Assembly: GCA_964481425.1 (NCBI GenBank)
Contig: CAYZTM010000006.1
Span: forward strand, 1-64,000
Direction of reading: 5' to 3'
Length of the DNA: 64,000 nucleotides
From: MKUN01 sp964481425
GTDB lineage: Bacteria; Bacteroidota; Bacteroidia; Chitinophagales; Chitinophagaceae
Shown here: positions 44,555-52,148 of the stretch, piece by piece
How positions within the stretch are numbered: position 1 is the first letter of the stretch
How the letters are laid out: each line of letters starts with the position of its first letter
The notes under the pieces: generated by a model
Database searches by the model: none
Told to the model about the DNA's origin: nothing
The model's input: the letters and a program-made list of their open reading frames with translations, nothing else
Program-made: the position numbers and the translations under genes

Positions 44555-45906
44555 TCAAGTACAAATCGTAAGGTAGTCGTTTGTTTATCTGTACTTATCC
44601 TGAATAAATAGATACCATGTGGCCTGTTAGTGGGTATGTGCACTTCAGCGTTTAGGTTATTATTTTCTATATGCACCGTTTGAGATGCAACAAGGTGCCC
44701 GATAATATCCATTACTTCCATGTTCGCACTGCCATTGCTTGTTTCAATATTACCCGTGATGGTAAAAGCCCCGCTGGTCGGGTCCGGAAATAACTTAATC
44801 GCTGCGGCTTGGGCATACCTGTTCTTTACTCCCAATATGCCGGTAATTTCCCGTATGCGGTTATTGAACGCATCGGCTATATATACATTCCCGGCATCGT
44901 CCACTGCCACTCCTTTAGGATGGTTCAGGCAGGCTTGTAAAGGATCCCCACCATCACCGCAGAACGAAAGTGTTCCTGAGCCTGCGATCGTTTTTATTAT
45001 GCCTGAAGTATTTACCCTGCGGATACGTTGATTCTCCTCATCGGCTATATACAGGTTACCATTTTTATCGAGGGCTATCCCATATGGATGCGCCAGTTGT
45101 GCAGCAGTAGCAGGTCCGCCGTCGCCGCCAAAACCATTACTGCCATCGCCGGCAAAATTATTGATGACACCATCTGTATCCACCATCCGGATACAATTAT
45201 TGTAACGGTCGGCTATGTAAATATTACCTGCCGGGTCTACCCTTACACAAGTAGGTGAATCGAGGGTCGCAGCAGTAGCAGCCGCCCCGTCACCAGTATG
45301 CCCTGCCACGCCGGTCCCGGCTATGGTGGTAATAATACCTGCAGCATTTATTTTCCGGATGCAATTATTACCATAATCGGCCACATAGACGTTCCCAAAA
45401 GTATCTGTTGCTACACTTACCGGGTTATTCAGTTTTGCATTTACTGCCGCGCTGTCGTCGCCGCTATACCCCGTGAGGCCATTACCGGCTATTGTGGTCA
45501 TAACCCCACCCGTATCCACTTTACGGATACGCTGGTTGCGCTGATCAGCAATATAGATATTACCGGCTGTGTCGATGGCCACGCTGCTGGGATAATACAA
45601 AAGGGTGGTAAGCGCGTCACCACTATCTACATTATACCCTGCCGTACCCGTGCCTGCAATGGTATTGATAACGGTATCAGCATCTATCATGCGCACACGG
45701 TTATTGGCTGCGTCCGGTATGTAGATATTGCCATTCGGGCCGATCGTAACACCCAACGCATTGAGCTGGGCCATTGCTGCAGGGCCACCATCTCCGCTGT
45801 AACCTATATTGCCATTACCGGCTATTGTATTGATGACCTGGGCCCCTGATGGTATATATATGCCCAAGACCACTATTGCTACTATCAGCAAACGTTTACA
45901 CGACAT
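44551..45906 (-). CDS. Secreted NHL-repeat propeller with type IX sorting domain
   Basis: 451 residues. Signal peptide (about 1-22), then six NHL-type repeats of about 56 residues with the pattern TIAGxGxxGYxGDG, ATxAxLxxPxGVAxDxxGNIYIADxxNxRIRKV, which close a beta-propeller (about 25-355). The C-terminus (IKLFPDPTSGAFTITGN to LRFVLD) is a type A sorting domain. Such propellers bind proteins or sugars at the cell surface; no ligand can be named. It stands alone on its strand. Confidence 0.9.
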   Translation of the reverse strand: MSCKRLLIVAIVVLGIYIPSGAQVINTIAGNGNIGYSGDGGPAAMAQLNALGVTIGPNGNIYIPDAANNRVRMIDADTVINTIAGTGTAGYNVDSGDALTTLLYYPSSVAIDTAGNIYIADQRNQRIRKVDTGGVMTTIAGNGLTGYSGDDSAAVNAKLNNPVSVATDTFGNVYVADYGNNCIRKINAAGIITTIAGTGVAGHTGDGAAATAATLDSPTCVRVDPAGNIYIADRYNNCIRMVDTDGVINNFAGDGSNGFGGDGGPATAAQLAHPYGIALDKNGNLYIADEENQRIRRVNTSGIIKTIAGSGTLSFCGDGGDPLQACLNHPKGVAVDDAGNVYIADAFNNRIREITGILGVKNRYAQAAAIKLFPDPTSGAFTITGNIETSNGSANMEVMDIIGHLVASQTVHIENNNLNAEVHIPTNRPHGIYLFRISTDKQTTTLRFVLD

Positions 45907-45966
45907 GGATCAAATTTTAAGCAGTAAAAATACTAAAAGCTGAGCAGCCTTATCGCCTTTGCCCGG

Positions 45967-46368
45967 CTATTCCTCGGTCACAGGCAGGTAAACGTCCTGG
46001 TCAGCCTGTTGCGATATGGTATACGGGATGCCGCCTTTTACATTCTGAAAAATAGAGGTATCAGACCCATGACCGTAGATATAATAATTACCGTTCTTCA
46101 ACCCGTTAAACATCGCCACCGATAGACTGTCATTTCGGGTACAGGTTACAGAGTCATCATACACACCGTTGGATGGTGGTGACGAAGCATTGTATTTGAT
46201 ATACACGACCATATTACGCAAGTTCTTAGCTACCTGGTGGTGCTGGGGATATATGGTCAGGTTGGCATTGCCACCTTTGCCTGGGCCGTCATCTCCTTTA
46301 TTCTTGGTGCAGCCAAAAAGTGAGATCAATAGTATGGCAATGAACAAGCAGGATGCAGAATAACGCAT
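45967..46368 (-). CDS. Small lipoprotein of unknown function
   Basis: 133 residues. Lipoprotein signal ending LISLFGC (Cys20) and a Gly/Asp/Lys-rich linker. The rest reads as a small beta-sandwich (NLTIYPQHHQVAKNLRNMVVYIKYNA; LKNGNYYIYGHG), similar in feel to small carboxypeptidase-like regulatory or transthyretin-like domains. I do not recognise the family. It could share a transcript with the UDP-sugar dehydrogenase region upstream but the 100-base gap argues for a separate one. Confidence 0.68.
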   Translation of the reverse strand: MRYSASCLFIAILLISLFGCTKNKGDDGPGKGGNANLTIYPQHHQVAKNLRNMVVYIKYNASSPPSNGVYDDSVTCTRNDSLSVAMFNGLKNGNYYIYGHGSDTSIFQNVKGGIPYTISQQADQDVYLPVTEE

Positions 46369-46468
46369 ATTATATTTTTTTAGGACACAGGTAATATCTC
46401 CTTCTTATAAAGGTACTTAAGTTTTGTCTAAAAAAACCTGACCTATATCATAAATGCGCCCGGAACAA

Positions 46469-47758
46469 TTAAAGCCTTGCATCTGCAACTCCCTTCTCGA
46501 GGCAGCCCTTCACGTCATAAATGATACCATCTTTCTTAGCCCATTTTCGCCAGTCCTCGCCGGTAAATTCATTATGCGCTACGGCCAGCACGATCGCTTC
46601 GTATTTTTGGCCTTCCGGCAGTTTGGTTATTGTATCTATGCCATATTCATGCGCCACCTCCTCGGGGTTTGCCCAGGGATCGTACACCGTTACATTGACA
46701 TCATAGGTATTCAGGCCACGCACTATATCCACTACCTTGGTATTGCGCACGTCCGGGCAATTCTCTTTGAAGGTTATGCCCAGCAGCAATATGTTCGCAC
46801 CTTTCACAGGCACATTGTTCTTTATCATCATACGCACCACCTCGTTGGCTACATACTCACCCATGCCATCATTGAGCCTGCGCCCTGCGAGTATGATCTC
46901 CGGATGGTAGCCTGCTTCCTGTGCCTTCTGGGCGAGGTAATAGGGATCTACACCGATACAATGGCCGCCCACCAGGCCTGGCTTAAAGGGCAGGAAGTTC
47001 CATTTTGTGCCCGATGCGGCCAGTACCTCATGCGTATCTATCTCCAGGCGGTTAAATATTTTAGCCAGTTCGTTCACAAAAGCGATATTGATATCCCGCT
47101 GTGCGTTTTCTATCACCTTTGCCGCTTCAGCTACTTTAATGGAAGATGCTTTATGCGTGCCCGCAGTAATGATGGAACGATATACCGCATCTACCTTTTC
47201 AGCAACTTCAGGTGTAGAGCCCGATGTTACCTTTTTTATTTTGGTTACCGTATGGTTCTTGTCACCGGGGTTGATGCGTTCAGGCGAGTATCCGCAATAA
47301 AAGTCAGCATTGTACTTCATGCCCGATACTCGTTCCAGCACGGGCACACACTCATCCTCAGTCACGCCGGGATAAACCGTCGATTCGTACACCACTATAT
47401 CCCCCTTCTTAAGTACCTTACCTACGGTCTCGCTTGCTTTATATAGCGGAGTCAGGTCAGGGCGATTATACTTGTCCACAGGTGTTGGCACCGTTACTAT
47501 ATAGAAGTTGCAGTCCTTCAAATCATCCAGCTTATTGGAGCAATAAAGTCCTTTATCGCCACCGGGCTGCTTAACGATCACTTCTTTCAGTTGTTCGCTC
47601 TCTACCTCCAGTGTATGATCGTTGCAACCCTGCAAGTCTTTGATACGCTGTTCGTTTATATCGAATCCTATTACAGCATGATGCTTTGCAAATTCCACTG
47701 CAAGTGGCAGGCCTACATACCCGAGGCCTATAACGGCGATACGTTGTGTTTGTTCCAT
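46469..47758 (-). CDS. UDP-N-acetyl-hexosamine 6-dehydrogenase (TviB/WbpO-like)
   Basis: 429 residues from the ATG at 47758 (a TTG four codons upstream is possible). UDP-sugar dehydrogenase fold: NAD site GLGYVGLPLA, central helix domain with SSIKVAEAAKVIENAQRDINIAF, and the catalytic Cys267 in VGGHCIGVDPYYL. The sequence fits the branch that oxidises UDP-GlcNAc or UDP-GalNAc to the uronic acid (TviB, WbpO), more than the UDP-glucose enzymes. Last gene of a surface polysaccharide operon. Confidence 0.88.
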   Translation of the reverse strand: MEQTQRIAVIGLGYVGLPLAVEFAKHHAVIGFDINEQRIKDLQGCNDHTLEVESEQLKEVIVKQPGGDKGLYCSNKLDDLKDCNFYIVTVPTPVDKYNRPDLTPLYKASETVGKVLKKGDIVVYESTVYPGVTEDECVPVLERVSGMKYNADFYCGYSPERINPGDKNHTVTKIKKVTSGSTPEVAEKVDAVYRSIITAGTHKASSIKVAEAAKVIENAQRDINIAFVNELAKIFNRLEIDTHEVLAASGTKWNFLPFKPGLVGGHCIGVDPYYLAQKAQEAGYHPEIILAGRRLNDGMGEYVANEVVRMMIKNNVPVKGANILLLGITFKENCPDVRNTKVVDIVRGLNTYDVNVTVYDPWANPEEVAHEYGIDTITKLPEGQKYEAIVLAVAHNEFTGEDWRKWAKKDGIIYDVKGCLEKGVADARL

Positions 47759-47789
47759 GGTATTACTCAATTCAAATGTGCTCTGTATG

Positions 47790-48626
47790 TTAGTTTCTTG
47801 TTGCTGAGAATATAGCTACTAAAAGGGACAATGCCGTAATTCCTATGGTCAGCATACGGTCGCGGGTAGGATCGGTAGTACCCAATTTTGTCCTTGCCTT
47901 GTTTGGCTCCACATATACTACATCCCCCTGTTTCAGGTAAAAATAAGGCGACCTGAAAATGTCTCCCGAATTGAGGTCGAACCTTACGAATGTCTTTTTG
48001 TTATCCTCTTCGCGTATCAGCATCACGTTGTTACGCTTACCATATATGGTAAGGTCGCCGGCAATACCTATTGCATCCAGCAGGCTCACTTTTTCATTGG
48101 TAATAGTATAGGTTCCCGGCCGCGCTACTTCACCCAGCACCGTAACGCTGAAGTTGGCAAAGCGTACATTCACAACCGGTTCTTTGTAATAGACCGATAC
48201 CTTTTTTGTGATCATATCGCGGGCTTCTGCCGTGGTGAGCCCCCCTATCTTCACTTTTCCCACCAGCGGCAGGGCTACATTTCCGTCTTTATCTACCAGG
48301 AAACCGGTGATAATGGGTGCGGCAGCCCCTGCTGCAGTATTGGCTGCAGATACAGCAGGAAGTGCCGGTGATGGCGCACCCTGTAATTCCGAAGAGCTTT
48401 TGGTATCTATCGTTTGTATGTTGATCTGCAGTATGTCATTCGGCTGTATCCTTGGGTCGGTGTACGGCGCATGCTCTATGTACATAGCATGGTATAAAGA
48501 ATCGGGAATATTTCTAAAATAGGTGATCTTCTTATTGGAACTGCAGGCGGTGAAAAGGCTGATGATACACAGTGATATCAACAGGTGGAGACGCAGTTGG
48601 GCACTTCGTCTTTTATTATATCGCAT
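47790..48626 (-). CDS. Polysaccharide export lipoprotein, Wza/BexD family
   Basis: 278 residues. Lipoprotein signal with SLFTAC (Cys28), a Poly_export domain (PRIQPNDILQINIQTID, FLVDKDGNVALPLVGKVKIGGLT), an SLBB-type repeat (FSVTVLGEVARPGTYTI) and a hydrophobic helix at the very C-terminus (GITALSLLVAIFSA), which may cross the outer membrane. It forms the outer membrane pore for capsule or exopolysaccharide. A Wzc-like kinase partner is not found in this window. Confidence 0.9.
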   Translation of the reverse strand: MRYNKRRSAQLRLHLLISLCIISLFTACSSNKKITYFRNIPDSLYHAMYIEHAPYTDPRIQPNDILQINIQTIDTKSSSELQGAPSPALPAVSAANTAAGAAAPIITGFLVDKDGNVALPLVGKVKIGGLTTAEARDMITKKVSVYYKEPVVNVRFANFSVTVLGEVARPGTYTITNEKVSLLDAIGIAGDLTIYGKRNNVMLIREEDNKKTFVRFDLNSGDIFRSPYFYLKQGDVVYVEPNKARTKLGTTDPTRDRMLTIGITALSLLVAIFSATRN

Positions 48627-48712
48627 CCTCTGATTTTTCCCAAAAGTAATAAAATGCTTTATTTATTTCTAATGCGAGCAAAAGGAATGCATAACCTAAG
48701 CAAAAGGTAACC

Positions 48713-49780
48713 TTACAACGATATATACTTGATATCTTCCTGTGCTTTACGGTAGTCCTCGTGCTTGCCTATATCCAGCCAATAGCCTAATATAGGAAAG
48801 GATATTACGCGCTTCCCTTCATTGATCAGGTGCGCCATCAGGTCCGTAACGTTATAGAATTCATCTTCAGGAATAATATTCACCAGTTCCTTCTTGGCAA
48901 GGTATATCCCGGCATTGGAATAGTAGGTATAACTTGGCTTTTCCCTCAGCGAATTAACTATGTTATTGTTGTCCACTTCAAGCACACCATAAGGCACCTG
49001 TACATGATAAGTACTTGCGGCTACCGCCATATCTGCGCCCGATTTGATAAAGGCCTGGAAGAAGCCTGCAATATCAATATTGGTCAATACATCCGAATTC
49101 ATCACCAATACATACTCATGTTCCAGGTTCCGTGCCAGTTTTACAGAACCCATTGTACCAAGCGGCTTATCCTCGTGTATATAGCTTATGTTCAGCCCCC
49201 TGTCACTACCATTGCCAAAGTAGTTGATGATCTTATCGGCAAGGTAATTGACACTGATGTAAATGTTCTTCATACCATACTTCGAGAGGTGATCTATCGT
49301 ATGCTCCAGTATAGGCTTCTCACCTACTTGCAACATAGGCTTCGGCGTATCAATGGTTAGCGGCATCAGGCGCTGACCGCGGCCCCCTGCCATTATGATA
49401 ACATCTGCGGGTATTACAGAGTAATTGATACGCAGGTTAAGTATCTTCACGATCATCTTATCCCTGTCCACGATAGGGATAATGAGAAAATTTCGTTTCC
49501 TCAGGTCATTAAGGTCAGCAAGATGAACCTCGTCCTGGTATACCAGAAGAGGGTCTGGTTGTATGTAGTCCATTATGGGACTGTCAAACGTGAGTCCTTT
49601 AATGAAACCGCGGCGCAGATCACCATCGGTAAGCACGCCTAACAATTTCATATTGTCATCTACAACGAATAAGATGGCATCGGCCCGCAGGTCATTGAGT
49701 TTCAGCAGCGCATCGCGCACCGACAAATACTTATTGATCGTATGCCTCTCGATCTCTCTTGTCTGTACAGGTACTGTCAT
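48713..49780 (-). CDS. Sugar nucleotidyltransferase with N-terminal CBS pair
   Basis: 355 residues from the ATG at 49780, which avoids a 47-base overlap with the upstream gene. Residues about 10-120 are a CBS pair with GVLTDGDLRRGF (48-59). From 125 on is a nucleotidyltransferase (IIMAGGRGQRLMPLT at 129-142, PKPMLQVGEKPILEH). This layout is known for the glucosamine-1-phosphate guanylyltransferases of legionaminic acid synthesis (PtmE type) and related enzymes. The LegC-type aminotransferase lies directly upstream. The CBS pair probably senses an adenine nucleotide or the product. Confidence 0.86.
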   Translation of the reverse strand: MTVPVQTREIERHTINKYLSVRDALLKLNDLRADAILFVVDDNMKLLGVLTDGDLRRGFIKGLTFDSPIMDYIQPDPLLVYQDEVHLADLNDLRKRNFLIIPIVDRDKMIVKILNLRINYSVIPADVIIMAGGRGQRLMPLTIDTPKPMLQVGEKPILEHTIDHLSKYGMKNIYISVNYLADKIINYFGNGSDRGLNISYIHEDKPLGTMGSVKLARNLEHEYVLVMNSDVLTNIDIAGFFQAFIKSGADMAVAASTYHVQVPYGVLEVDNNNIVNSLREKPSYTYYSNAGIYLAKKELVNIIPEDEFYNVTDLMAHLINEGKRVISFPILGYWLDIGKHEDYRKAQEDIKYISL

Positions 49781-49793
49781 GACTGTTTCGTAA

Positions 49794-50993
49794 TCAAGGT
49801 AATTGAGATTCAAATTCAGAAGTTTTAGGGAATGAAGCAATATTGTGCAAGTTGGGATTATAACTGCTCGGAATGTTCACAACCCTTGCCTCCAGCCATT
49901 CTGCATTGTCCAGGTTTCCGCACAGGCTGCCCATATACATAGGCAGTTTATTCATCAGGCGCCAGATGGGCCTGGTCATTACTTTCTGTGCATTGGTCTC
50001 CTGTAAAAAAGCATCCCTGGCTGTTGCGCTATCCAGCTTAATTGTGTTAAGCCAGTGGTTGGGTGAACTACCGGTTATCCCTTCCACAAATTCTATATCG
50101 CTCTCTCTAAAAAACGCTCTATATGTATCAGCCAGCGCTCTCTTGTTATCGAGTATTGCCGGCAGTTGTTCTAATTGTGCGCATGCCAGTGCCGCGTTGA
50201 GGTTCGGCATACGATAATTATAACCCACTTCATCATGCACAAACTCCCATTGGTGTGGTATCTTGGCTGTAGTGGAAAGATGTTTGGCATGGCGGGCTAT
50301 ATTTTCATCGTCCGTTACTATAGCACCACCGCCGCCACAGGTAACTGTTTTATTGCCGTTGAAACTAAATATCCCTACCGACCCGAAAGTACCGGTATGC
50401 CTCCCCTTATAGTAACTCCCCAGCGATTCTGCAGCATCTTCCACCAGCACAATATTGTATTGCCTGCATATATCCTGCACCTCATCAATACGCATCGGGA
50501 AACCGAATGTATGCATGGGCACACAGGCGGCTATGCGCTTCCCGCTATGTTTATTGATAGCAATGCCATCTTTTAAGGTCGCATTTTCTTCAAGGAATAG
50601 TTTCAGCGCTGCCGGTGATAGGCCCATGGTATCCTTGTCCACATCCACGAAGATGGGGCTGGCTCCCGCATGGGCTATTGCATTTGCAGTAGCTACAAAG
50701 GTCAACGGTTGGGTTATCACCTCATCTCCCGGTTTTACCCCTGCCACTACCAATGCCAGGTGCAGCGCAGTGGTGCCGCTTGTTGTTGCTACAGCATATT
50801 TAGCCCCGGTTATCTCCGCCATCATCTCCTCAAAGCGATTCACATAAGCGCCTACTGAGGATACAAAAGTAGATTCGATAGTATCCAGCACATATTTCTT
50901 CTCATTGCCCCCAAAATAGGGCGCATGCAGCGGGACGAATTCGTCGCCGGCCTGGAATACGGAACGGATATGTGTTATAACCTCGTTATACAT
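49794..50993 (-). CDS. LegC-type sugar aminotransferase (DegT/DnrJ/EryC1)
   Basis: 399 residues. PLP-dependent aminotransferase with Schiff-base Lys215 in FSFNGNKTVTCGGGG, VEDAAES (184-190) and TSGTTALHLAL (71-81). The opening FVPLHAPYFGGNEKKYVLDTI and overall length match the LegC group, which aminates C4 of a UDP-4-keto-6-deoxy-hexose on the way to legionaminic or related acids. Its start overlaps the end of the upstream SDR gene by eight bases, so the two are coupled. No nonulosonate synthase (NeuB-like) is in the window, so the end product stays open. Confidence 0.85.
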   Translation of the reverse strand: MYNEVITHIRSVFQAGDEFVPLHAPYFGGNEKKYVLDTIESTFVSSVGAYVNRFEEMMAEITGAKYAVATTSGTTALHLALVVAGVKPGDEVITQPLTFVATANAIAHAGASPIFVDVDKDTMGLSPAALKLFLEENATLKDGIAINKHSGKRIAACVPMHTFGFPMRIDEVQDICRQYNIVLVEDAAESLGSYYKGRHTGTFGSVGIFSFNGNKTVTCGGGGAIVTDDENIARHAKHLSTTAKIPHQWEFVHDEVGYNYRMPNLNAALACAQLEQLPAILDNKRALADTYRAFFRESDIEFVEGITGSSPNHWLNTIKLDSATARDAFLQETNAQKVMTRPIWRLMNKLPMYMGSLCGNLDNAEWLEARVVNIPSSYNPNLHNIASFPKTSEFESQLP

Positions 50994-51963
50994 TTTTGTA
51001 TTTGCTGTCGTCGGGGTTCAGAATAAAACCATCATCCAGTACTTTAGCTATCTGCCTGATGCCATCGGGCACTTTGAACATAAGCTTAAAGCCCAGTTTC
51101 TTATTTATTTTATCAAATGACACCCTGTAATCACGAGGGTCTTCATTCTTCGTCACATATTTTACTTTCGAGTCCGGCAGTACCTTGATCACTTCATCAA
51201 TGATCATCTTCTTCTGGTAGTTCTCACCGGTATCACCCACATTGAATACGTCGAATGCCACCACATCTTCCGGAGCTTCTATAACGCTTACCACCGAACG
51301 GGCAAGGTCGTAAACATGACAATATGGTCTCCAGAACTGCTCGCCGAATACAAGCAACTCCCGGCCCAAAGCCAGCTCTTTGGTAAATTCATTCACCGTA
51401 AGGTCGAAGCGGGGGCGCTGCGATAAACCATATACTGTGGAGAAACGCAGGCAGGTAGGTTTACATTTGTTTTCCTTAGGTTGTGACAACAGGAATTGTT
51501 CAACAGCCACCTTTGTTTCTGCATACAGCGATACCGGCGCCAGTTTCGATTCCTCGTTCACATAAGCATCAGGATCATCCATTTTGCCGTAGTTGCTGCA
51601 GGTAGAGGCAAATACGAAACGCTCTGCACCCATCTCGTTGGCTATAGTGTACAGCAATTTGCTGCCTTCCAGGTTGGTAGAGGAGGCAAGCTCAGGCTGT
51701 TTGGCACATGCCGGATCGCCAACAATGGCAGCCAGGTGGGCCACAGCGTCCACGTCTTTCATGGCATTACGCACATCGGCCTCTGCACGGATGTCGCCCT
51801 TCACAAATTCGAAATTGGGGTAATTAAGCAGGTCGATGATGGGCTCTCCGCCGTACATCAGGTTGTCGAGCACCCGGACAGTATATCCTTTTTCAAGCAA
51901 TTGCCTGGTCAATACAGAACCGATATACCCGGCCCCTCCCGTAACTAGTATCCTTTTAGACAT
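50986..51963 (-). CDS. NAD-dependent sugar epimerase/dehydratase (extended SDR)
   Basis: 325 residues. Rossmann motif GGAGYIGS near the N-terminus, a Ser/Thr-rich STCSNYG segment, and the catalytic YAETK. It fits the extended SDR family that acts on nucleotide sugars. The exact reaction (4-epimerase, 4,6-dehydratase or 4-reductase) cannot be read off; the classic 4,6-dehydratase Asp-Glu pair is not evident after the STCSNYG Thr/Ser, which argues against a dehydratase. First gene of the polysaccharide operon. Confidence 0.87.
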   Translation of the reverse strand: MSKRILVTGGAGYIGSVLTRQLLEKGYTVRVLDNLMYGGEPIIDLLNYPNFEFVKGDIRAEADVRNAMKDVDAVAHLAAIVGDPACAKQPELASSTNLEGSKLLYTIANEMGAERFVFASTCSNYGKMDDPDAYVNEESKLAPVSLYAETKVAVEQFLLSQPKENKCKPTCLRFSTVYGLSQRPRFDLTVNEFTKELALGRELLVFGEQFWRPYCHVYDLARSVVSVIEAPEDVVAFDVFNVGDTGENYQKKMIIDEVIKVLPDSKVKYVTKNEDPRDYRVSFDKINKKLGFKLMFKVPDGIRQIAKVLDDGFILNPDDSKYKNV

Positions 51964-51999
51964 ATGTTATTAACTAATGATAGTTTTCTTGATGATAAA

Positions 52000-52007
52000 C
52001 AAAAGTA
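52000..52007 (-). promoter_or_regulatory. -7 promoter element of the polysaccharide operon
   Basis: TACTTTTG on the minus strand matches TAnnTTTG and lies 36 bases before the SDR gene ATG. No clear -33 element at the expected distance. Confidence 0.45.
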
Positions 52008-52099
52008 CTCATCAATACCTATTTTTCGTATATACTCACTCTTGTTAACGTATGCTTATCAAACCAGCAACAAGCCCTTAACAAAATAGGTTACATACC

Positions 52100-52125
52100 A
52101 AAACGCCGCGCTAAGGGGCGCGGCG
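52100..52125 (-). terminator. Terminator after the 52149-54908 gene
   Basis: Perfect 8-bp GC-only arms CGCCGCGC (52104-52111) and GCGCGGCG (52118-52125), followed on the minus strand by four T residues. The short T-run makes it weaker than others here. Confidence 0.7.
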
Positions 52126-52148
52126 CTCTATATCTTACTGGTTTACAA

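Noticed and set aside
44551..45906. Repeats in the NHL gene as a CRISPR-like or mobile repeat
   Set aside because: The repeats are in frame, about 56 codons long and encode NHL propeller blades; there are no spacers and no cas genes.
46454..47446. Long plus-strand open frame (330 codons) across the UDP-sugar dehydrogenase gene
   Set aside because: It is antisense to a fully conserved enzyme gene, its product is rich in His, Tyr and Cys with no recognisable domain, and it has no promoter; it follows from the codon use of the real gene.
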